Below, piece by piece: positions 16,061 to 21,343 of a stretch of 21,343 nucleotides of DNA. The notes under the pieces were generated by a model, which saw only the letters and a program-made list of their open reading frames with translations, did no database searches and was not told where the DNA came from. Origin of the DNA: Candidatus Cloacimonadota bacterium (GTDB lineage Bacteria > Cloacimonadota > Cloacimonadia > Cloacimonadales > TCS61); the NCBI GenBank assembly GCA_029932755.1, contig JAOZPK010000027.1, positions 1 to 21,343 of the forward strand. Direction: 5' to 3'. How positions within the stretch are numbered: the first letter of the stretch is position 1; each line of letters begins with the position of its first letter. The position numbers were made by a program, and so were the translations under genes.

Positions 16061-17207
16061 GATTTCCCTCCTGAACTTCAGCACTTTTTACTAATTCTCC
16101 CAATTCACCCAACTCATCCAACCTGTACTCTTTCATAGGAAGAACATCACCAACACTGGCTCCGGCTGAATATTCAAAAGTCTTTTGAGTTTGACTAGCT
16201 ACATAACTGAATATTTTTGCAACCGGAATATTTACGGGACAGGCATCAGAACAAAGTCCACAGGACACACAGGAAAGGCTCATGTGAGCCATCCTACCGG
16301 TATGGAACATAATACGATCAAGAGGCAATGAGACAGCACCTCTGTCTTCAGCACGCATCATAACAATATCTGAATTTGGTTTGGATACTGAAGAATCGAA
16401 GTAGCACTGACGACAATAACAGATCGGGCAGGAACTGCTACAATTATGACAACCAATACAGTTAGCAAAAGTTTCGGTTAAATTTTCAAATCCTTCAACC
16501 ATACCTTTAATGATTTCAAAAGTTTCTTCTCTATTTTTTAATTTGATTGCTTTTTGTTCTTCTATGTAATTTTGCCATTTTGTTAGATCTGTTTCTGCTT
16601 TCAAATTAAGATCAGTTAAAAGTTTTTCTCCCTTCTCACTATTAGAAAGTAGGATTAGTCCCTGATCATTTAATGCAAAATGTAAATCACTGGCAGAGAG
16701 TGAAAACTTATCACAGATCTTGCAGACCGGTTTTACATCTTCAGAATTCCAATTTTTATCTGCTAATAATTTGCTGAATTTCTCATCACCAATTTTTGGA
16801 TTATTGATATAATCCTGCATTGGAAGTGCTCCAACGCAATCGTAACTGAATAACGTTACATCTTCAAGATGCACTTGATTCAACTTAGTCAATTCGATAG
16901 TTGCACGAATTTCGCAAGGCTTCATTAAAGCTGCAATTTTATATTTGCCCTTACCTTTTCTCGTGTATCTTTTTAGTGCTTTTGCTGCATTCACCGGCAT
17001 TATTGGAGCAAGTGGTTGTGCATTCTTTAGAATATCCTGTTCTTTGATCATGATCCAAGCAAAAGAATCACCGGACGGCACTTTCATCGGCAGCATCACA
17101 GCATCAAAAAGTTTCTTCTCAATTGCATCTTGAAAGAATTGTAAAATCGAAGCTTGTATACCACTCTTTGCTTCCAGAAGGACTCCCTTTTTTAAGATTT
17201 CAGTCAT
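16053..17207 (-). CDS. FrhB/FdhB-like iron-sulfur protein, tandem copy A
   Basis: The cytoplasmic protein has 384 residues. Its plan is the same as its downstream neighbour: LAPIMPVNAAKALKRY at 67-81, KPCEIRA with C98, SYDC at 121-124, CKIC (C162, C165), then C250, C253, C256, C260 extended by C263, C265, C268, and C313, C316, C319, C323. The C-terminal tail is acidic with a repeated LGEL. Two tandem copies suggest a heterodimer or two branches of electron flow. The start has a TAGGAG site ten bases away. It is the first gene after the four-helix-bundle cassette, which separates it from the split HdrA genes. Confidence 0.82.
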   Translation of the reverse strand: MTEILKKGVLLEAKSGIQASILQFFQDAIEKKLFDAVMLPMKVPSGDSFAWIMIKEQDILKNAQPLAPIMPVNAAKALKRYTRKGKGKYKIAALMKPCEIRATIELTKLNQVHLEDVTLFSYDCVGALPMQDYINNPKIGDEKFSKLLADKNWNSEDVKPVCKICDKFSLSASDLHFALNDQGLILLSNSEKGEKLLTDLNLKAETDLTKWQNYIEEQKAIKLKNREETFEIIKGMVEGFENLTETFANCIGCHNCSSSCPICYCRQCYFDSSVSKPNSDIVMMRAEDRGAVSLPLDRIMFHTGRMAHMSLSCVSCGLCSDACPVNIPVAKIFSYVASQTQKTFEYSAGASVGDVLPMKEYRLDELGELGELVKSAEVQEGNHE

Positions 17208-17280
17208 TAATAAATTCTCCTATATAATAAAATCGTTTCCGATTTCTTAAAATCACAATTTCCAAAAAACAAAGAACAAA

Positions 17281-17297
17281 TAAATCCCAAATTCAAA
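17281..17297 (+). repeat. Left inverted repeat of the cassette
   Basis: The sequence TAAATCCCAAATTCAAA lies 26 bases beyond the 3' end of the four-helix-bundle gene. Confidence 0.6.
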
Positions 17298-17322
17298 TGC
17301 GAAAATTCCAAACAGAATTGTT

Positions 17323-17688
17323 TCATTTTGATTTCTCCAAAATCGAAGATAATATTTTCTTCAATTCTGTCGCTTCTTGTATCAATATTAAAGCATCTTT
17401 TGAATTTTCAAGATTATTCGTTTCGTTTATTATTTTTAACCAATAAACACTTTCTTTAGCTTCTTTTCGGCTAATTTTTACTCTCATTACAAAATCTTTT
17501 TTACTCAACGCTTCATTTGCTTCTCTATAATTTGCCCCAACTGAGCCAGTAGATCTAATCACTTGCTTTCCATCTTCTATATTTGCAATAGTTTTGGGTA
17601 AAGTTTTTACAAAAATCCTTACATCTTTTGCGAAGATGAAAGTTCTTTCTTCTAAATCATAAACTTTGTTGGTTTTTATTTCATTCAC
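17323..17688 (-). CDS. Four-helix-bundle protein (23S rRNA intervening-sequence / S23 family)
   Basis: The protein has 121 residues, typical of the family. It is all-helical and carries the family landmarks: an early aromatic/acidic helix (FAKDVRIFVKTLPK at 18-31), the RSTGSVGANYREANEA segment near 45-60, and the EAKESVYWLKII helix near 76-87. Family members occur in 23S rRNA intervening sequences and scattered in genomes; they form pentamers and a relative (Avd) binds nucleic acid in retroelements. The start is GTG with a GGAAGA site. It has no visible link to redox work and looks like a guest within the operon, given the inverted repeats around it. Confidence 0.85.
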   Translation of the reverse strand: MNEIKTNKVYDLEERTFIFAKDVRIFVKTLPKTIANIEDGKQVIRSTGSVGANYREANEALSKKDFVMRVKISRKEAKESVYWLKIINETNNLENSKDALILIQEATELKKILSSILEKSK

Positions 17689-17706
17689 AATTATCTTCCA
17701 TAATTC

Positions 17707-17724
17707 TTTGAAATTTGGGATTTA
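17707..17724 (-). repeat. Right inverted repeat of the cassette
   Basis: The plus strand reads TTTGAAATTTGGGATTTA. Its complement matches the left repeat except for one extra base. It lies between the split HdrA stop and the four-helix-bundle start. Confidence 0.6.
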
Positions 17725-17739
17725 TAATTTGTAATTTCT

Positions 17740-19428
17740 TCATCTCAGTGCCTCTTTAACTTCCTGGTATAATTGTGGATTTGTAAAATGTCTTGTTCGA
17801 ATAGAACCGGAAGGACAACTTCCAACACAATTCCCGCAACCTCGGCAAATTGCTTCGTTCACAATAGAAATTCCCTTGTCTTCATCGAAATAGATCGCAC
17901 CATAACCACAGACATCAAGACAAGTTTGGCAACCAGTGCAATATGCTTCTAATATCTCTGATACTTTAACTTCCGGAATGATCTTCTGTCCTGGGATAAG
18001 TTGAGTGAATATCTTGCCTGCTGCTGCTTGTGCCTGCAACATAGATTCAGTGATTCCAACTGGACCATGTGCTCCACCAATCACAAAAACACCGTCGGTA
18101 TTTGTTGAAACTGGGTTTATCTTGAGATGTGCTTCCTGGTAAAATCCTGTTTCGTGCTGATCTATATTCAATTCAACGCCAAGTTCAGCTGTACCTACTG
18201 TTGGGATCATTGCAGTTCCTACAATTATCATATCTACATCAAGCTTCTTTTTAGCATCTGCAATATCCGTGAAATTTATGGTTGTTCCAGTTATTTCAGC
18301 ATTTTTTATTTTTATAAAATCAATACCTTTTCCCTTAACCTGCTCATAAAATTCTTCATCATGTTTATTTGGTAGACACATGTGCTTGTATAGTTCAGTT
18401 ACTTCGATCTTCGGTGATTGATCTTTGATCAGCTTAGCAATTTTCAGTAGATAATCACAGCATACTTTGGAACAATATCCAACTTTCTGTCTACCAATAC
18501 AATGAATAAGAGCCACACTTGCAGGTTCTTTCCCATTACGCATTAATATCTTGCCATTTAAAGAAAGCATTTCCTCAATTTCTAAGGCATTATAAACTTC
18601 GTCATCATTCTTTATGTTGTATGAGTCGAGTGAAGAAACATCCATCAGATCGAAACCTGTTGCCACTACAACAGCTCCAGCAAGAAGTTCAGTTGTATTA
18701 TCAGGATCATTCATATCCTTTATCACAATCTCAAAATTACCAAGAAATCCAACGATGGAATCCAATTCCGTATTTGTAAAAACTTTTATAAATCTATTGC
18801 TTTGAATATCAGAGATCTTCTGATGTAAAACATTAAGTGTAACACCTTGTCTGGGTAATAATTCTTTTAGTTTAGCGGATTTTCCACCTAATTTTTCAGT
18901 TTTTTCTATCAAGTAAACTGCACGGTCTTTTGACGCAAGAGTAAGAGCTGCTTCCATCCCTGCAATACCGCCGCCAATAATTAAAACATCCGGATTACTA
19001 TCGAGTTGTTTTTCTTCTAATGGCTGTTGATACAAAACTCTATCCATTCCAGCATGGATCATGCGAATTGCTTTGGATGTTGCTTCTTCTTTATCAGGAA
19101 TAATCCATGCACATTGTTCTCTAATATTAACCATTTGATACAAATATGGATTGAGTTTTGTTTTTTTACAAACATTAATAAAGGTTGTATCATGGTCTCT
19201 TGGCGAACAAGCTGCACAGACAAGATGCGTTAAATTATTTTCATTAATTTCATCTTCTAGAAACTTCTTACCTTCAACAGAACATAGTAATTTATGATTT
19301 TTTATAACCAGCTCTTTATCTTTATAATCTTCTAATTTGGCAAGTTCCTGCATTATCTTTTCAATATCTACCTTAGATGCAATATTGGGTCCACATTCAC
19401 ATACATAGATTCCAATTTTTTCACTCAT
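17740..19428 (-). CDS. HdrA-like protein, C-terminal half of a split HdrA
   Basis: The protein has 562 residues and matches part two of the fused HdrA (450-1013). It starts with the HdrA N-terminal domain (C10-E-C12-GPNIAS, C49, then CAACSPRDHD at 71-80). An FAD motif GGGIAG lies at 152-157, and a CIGRQKVGYCSKVCC segment lies near 312. It ends in two ferredoxin motifs (C497, C500, C503, C507; C528, C531, C534, C538). The fourth N-terminal cysteine of the fused copy (C496) is Gly here (CSVEG), so cluster binding there may differ. The ATG follows the end of the other half by nine bases with an AAGGA site. It probably forms a complex with that half and with Sec-MvhD copy 3. Confidence 0.88.
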   Translation of the reverse strand: MSEKIGIYVCECGPNIASKVDIEKIMQELAKLEDYKDKELVIKNHKLLCSVEGKKFLEDEINENNLTHLVCAACSPRDHDTTFINVCKKTKLNPYLYQMVNIREQCAWIIPDKEEATSKAIRMIHAGMDRVLYQQPLEEKQLDSNPDVLIIGGGIAGMEAALTLASKDRAVYLIEKTEKLGGKSAKLKELLPRQGVTLNVLHQKISDIQSNRFIKVFTNTELDSIVGFLGNFEIVIKDMNDPDNTTELLAGAVVVATGFDLMDVSSLDSYNIKNDDEVYNALEIEEMLSLNGKILMRNGKEPASVALIHCIGRQKVGYCSKVCCDYLLKIAKLIKDQSPKIEVTELYKHMCLPNKHDEEFYEQVKGKGIDFIKIKNAEITGTTINFTDIADAKKKLDVDMIIVGTAMIPTVGTAELGVELNIDQHETGFYQEAHLKINPVSTNTDGVFVIGGAHGPVGITESMLQAQAAAGKIFTQLIPGQKIIPEVKVSEILEAYCTGCQTCLDVCGYGAIYFDEDKGISIVNEAICRGCGNCVGSCPSGSIRTRHFTNPQLYQEVKEALR

Positions 19429-19437
19429 AATATTTCC

Positions 19438-20727
19438 TTATCTATTTAAAAGCGACATGATCTGTGCTACTGCAGCTTCCGATTGAATGACTGAATTCTG
19501 AATATCTTTGGGACCTTCCGCACAACCAGCAACAAAAATACCAGGCTTCGAGGTTGCAACAGAACCAATCCTGAATGGTTGAGTTTCTACAAATCCAAAT
19601 TTATCATGATCTATACCCAACACTTCCTTGAGCTCTTCACTTCCTAACGCTGATATTAATGCATTCGCCAGAATTACCATATCAACCTGGATGAACGCAT
19701 CTTTATTATTATTATCCAAATACTCTACTTTCAATTTACCCTTTTCTTCGCTAATCTTCATTTTATCACGATCTGCTTGATATATAAATTCAGAAGAATG
19801 TGCTTTTACATCTTCATAAAATTTCTGATAAGTTTTATCAGGTAGACATATATCAGAATAAATATTATAAATCTTTGCTTCGGGAAGTTTATGATGTAAA
19901 AAATGAGCATGTTTTGAGGAAGTCATGCAACAAACATTTGAGCAGTAATGAGTTTGTGATCTTCCAACGCAATGAACTATAGCAATAGATGATGGAACTT
20001 TTTTACCATCTCTCAATACCAGTTCTCCCTCAGTCGGTCCATTAGCTGCAAAAAGTCTTTCAAATTCCATTGCAGTATAAACTCCAGGATATTTGCCATA
20101 ACCCAAATTCTTGATCGTGCTTACATCAAGCATATCATAACCTGTTGCTACAAGAATTGCTCCAACATTTACTTTTATTTGCTCATCTTTCTCTGTCATG
20201 TTAATTGCACCGAACATACAAGCTTCCACGCATTTGTTGCAAGTTTCAGTTCCATTTAACTGTAAACATTTCTCAGCATTTATTACAGGGACATTTGGTA
20301 ATGCACCAGCACATGGGACATATATCGCTTTCTTATTGGTCAGGTTTTCTTCCCATTCATTGATCAATTCCACAGGACAAACAGGATAACACATGCCGCA
20401 ACCAAGACAAGCCACCAAATCAACATAACCGGCTTTCTTGTTGATTGTCACTTTAAAATTTCCTGCTTCGCCTTTTACTGCTTCCACCAAACTGGATGTA
20501 AGAACATTAATATTACCATCTTGCAAAATCTCCTGCTGAATTGGAGCCACAAGACAGGTGGAACAATCCATATTTGGAAAGGTCTCTTCATTTTTAATTG
20601 TTTTTCCACCAATAAGAGAAAGTTTTTCTACTAAAGTTACTTTCTTCCCAGCTTTGGAAAACATTAGACTGGCTTCCATTCCGGCAACACCAGAGCCAAT
20701 TATTAATACATTATCAGAATGATCCAT
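19438..20727 (-). CDS. HdrA-like protein, N-terminal half of a split HdrA
   Basis: The protein has 429 residues and matches part one of the fused HdrA. It has FAD motif GSGVAG at 11-16 and a changed signature NEETFPNMDCSTC at 46-58 where the fused copy has LDKTFPTNDCSMC. Ferredoxin motifs are C107, C110, C113, C117 and C154, C163, C166, C170. The CVGRSQTHYCSNVCC segment lies near 263-277 and a GIFVAGCAEGPKD end near 403. It lacks the CxCGxNI domain, which is carried by the next gene. The start ATG has an AAGGA site eight bases away. Its likely role is one flavin/Fe-S half of a second HdrA core. Confidence 0.87.
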   Translation of the reverse strand: MDHSDNVLIIGSGVAGMEASLMFSKAGKKVTLVEKLSLIGGKTIKNEETFPNMDCSTCLVAPIQQEILQDGNINVLTSSLVEAVKGEAGNFKVTINKKAGYVDLVACLGCGMCYPVCPVELINEWEENLTNKKAIYVPCAGALPNVPVINAEKCLQLNGTETCNKCVEACMFGAINMTEKDEQIKVNVGAILVATGYDMLDVSTIKNLGYGKYPGVYTAMEFERLFAANGPTEGELVLRDGKKVPSSIAIVHCVGRSQTHYCSNVCCMTSSKHAHFLHHKLPEAKIYNIYSDICLPDKTYQKFYEDVKAHSSEFIYQADRDKMKISEEKGKLKVEYLDNNNKDAFIQVDMVILANALISALGSEELKEVLGIDHDKFGFVETQPFRIGSVATSKPGIFVAGCAEGPKDIQNSVIQSEAAVAQIMSLLNR

Positions 20728-20820
20728 TTAATATTCCTTATTTCTAATAAAGTCGATTTGATTTTTTTTAGATTTTTTTTATGATTATTAATATCAAAGA
20801 TTTGTTTCATTAGTTATTAT

Positions 20821-21243
20821 CTATATGTGAGTATCCCGTCTCACAGGATTTGGTCCTAATTTTGCAATTTTATCGGAGAATTCATTTACAACCTCTATAT
20901 ATCTTTTACCTTCCGAAGCTGATATCCAAGTTAGTTGAATTCTCTCAGGATCGATTTTGAGTATTTCAAAGACTTTTTTTAATAATGCAATTCTTCGACG
21001 TGCATAATAATTACCAACCTGGTAATGGCAATCGCCGGGATGTCAGCCGGCAACCAAAATTCCGTCTGCTCCACTAAAATATGTGTTTAATAATAAATTC
21101 TGGTCTATTCTGCTTGTACACATGACTCTCACAACATTCAATGATGGATTTATCTCCTTCCTTGAAGCACCGGCAAGATCTGCTGCTGCATAGGTACACC
21201 AGTTACAAAGAAATCCCACGATCTTAGGTTTAAAATTTTCCAT
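20821..21243 (-). CDS. mvhD: Sec-containing MvhD/FlxD [2Fe-2S] subunit, copy 3
   Basis: Read through the TGA at 21043-21045, the protein has 140 residues with Sec at 67. Landmarks are FLCNWCTYAAADLAG at 11-25, MCTSRIDQ, G-U-HPGDCHYQVGNYYARRR and LTWISASEGKRY. It is the first gene of the Hdr operon in this window. It lies 93 bases upstream of the split HdrA, a gap that is A/T-rich and holds only the AAGGA ribosome site of the next gene. Its own ATG has a GAGGA site. Its likely partner is the split HdrA pair. Confidence 0.92.
21010..21026 (-). promoter_or_regulatory. SECIS-like hairpin in MvhD copy 3
   Basis: The minus-strand sequence ATTACC-AGGTT-GGTAAT forms a six-pair stem with GG in the loop, 24-25 bases after the TGA at 21043-21045. 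It is identical to the hairpin of copy 2. Confidence 0.85.
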
Positions 21244-21273
21244 TATTCCTCAATATTATCAAAATTTAAAGAA

Positions 21274-21298
21274 GGAGCACACTGAATCAGTGCGCTCC
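21274..21298 (-). terminator. Terminator hairpin of the upstream gene
   Basis: On the minus strand GGAGCGCACTGA pairs with TCAGTGTGCTCC (one G-T wobble), followed by TTCTTTAAATTTT. It lies seven bases past the TAA of the upstream gene and about 30 bases before the MvhD copy 3 start. It is nearly symmetrical, so it could also act on the other strand. Confidence 0.8.
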
Positions 21299-21305
21299 AA
21301 TAAAA

Positions 21306-21343
21306 TTAAAACTGGATCTGAGCAGAGTGACTTCCTGAACCAT
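21306..21343 (-). CDS. C-terminal end of an upstream gene, possibly an outer-membrane barrel (partial)
   Basis: Only eleven complete codons are visible, reading GSGSHSAQIQF and then TAA. The terminal Phe with alternating polar and hydrophobic residues fits the last strand of an outer-membrane barrel, and resembles the LQVKF end of the porin in this window. The gene is followed by a terminator, so it is probably a separate unit. Too little is visible for a firm call. Confidence 0.4.
   Translation of the reverse strand, partial: GSGSHSAQIQF

Larger units (their letters stand above)
17281..17724 (-). mobile_element. IVS-like cassette: four-helix-bundle gene between inverted repeats
   Basis: A near-identical inverted repeat flanks one small gene. 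The left copy at 17281-17297 reads TAAATCCCAAATTCAAA. The right copy at 17707-17724 is its complement with one extra base. In transcripts these arms could pair and hold the gene in a long stem, as 23S rRNA intervening sequences do with their S23-type gene. The cassette sits between two genes of the Hdr operon. Its boundary falls just after the split HdrA stop codon. Confidence 0.55.

Noticed and set aside
14972..17207. Formate dehydrogenase beta subunits of a formate dehydrogenase
   Set aside because: No molybdopterin catalytic subunit is in the window; only the beta-type family similarity is seen.
17740..17742. TGA at the end of the split HdrA C-half as a further selenocysteine
   Set aside because: The frame beyond it reaches TAA after five codons, no stem-loop lies at the right distance, and the protein ends where the fused HdrA part two ends.
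11045..21243. MvhD as part of a [NiFe]-hydrogenase
   Set aside because: No hydrogenase large or small subunit is present; FlxA/B/C-like genes next to it give the FlxD role.
1..21343. Plus-strand reading frames of 60-95 codons
   Set aside because: They all lie opposite well-supported minus-strand genes, lack domain sense, and look like shadows of the coding strand.

Overview
All genes in this window are read from the minus strand, so transcription runs from high to low coordinates. The sequence is AT-rich. It encodes secreted lipoproteins, an outer-membrane porin and many oxygen-sensitive iron-sulfur flavoproteins, and it shows at least four well supported and one further likely in-frame UGA selenocysteine (Sec) codons. 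This fits an anaerobic, diderm (Gram-negative) bacterium that decodes Sec. A lineage of the FCB/Cloacimonadota or Desulfobacterota kind is possible, but the sequence alone does not settle this. No gene-free stretch exceeds 300 bases; the longest non-coding gap is about 115 bases (17208-17322). I saw no tRNA, rRNA or CRISPR.

Layout in transcription order. (1) 21343-21306: the last codons of an upstream gene, probably a porin, followed by a strong terminator. (2) 21243-14972: electron-transfer module 1, made of a Sec-MvhD, an HdrA split into two genes, a four-helix-bundle cassette flanked by inverted repeats, and two tandem FrhB/FdhB-like iron-sulfur proteins. (3) 14970-7706: module 2, made of a second Sec-MvhD, a fused 1013-residue HdrA, a third Sec-MvhD, then FlxC-, FlxB- and FlxA-like subunits and HdrC. 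This is an Hdr-Flx type NAD(P)H-linked, potentially flavin-bifurcating complex, but HdrB is absent. (4) 7681-2684: a sulfur/selenium handling block, made of TusA, a YeeE/YedE membrane transporter, a rhodanese lipoprotein with a likely C-terminal Sec, a double-rhodanese lipoprotein, an outer-membrane porin with an internal Sec, and a periplasmic tandem rhodanese. (5) 2623-1: an FrhB-family flavoprotein and an HdrA-GltD fusion that runs off the window.

Inferred working model: a chalcogen compound enters through the seleno-porin and is handled by rhodaneses in the periplasm. It then crosses the inner membrane through YeeE and is carried as a TusA persulfide or selenide to HdrC/HdrA. There its redox chemistry is coupled to NAD(P)H through FlxA and to ferredoxin or another carrier through the FrhB-like subunits. 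The order of genes and the families are seen directly; the pathway and its substrate (sulfur or selenium) are inference. The most striking observation is Sec in an outer-membrane porin and in a sulfurtransferase lipoprotein, each with a bacterial SECIS-like hairpin at the proper distance.
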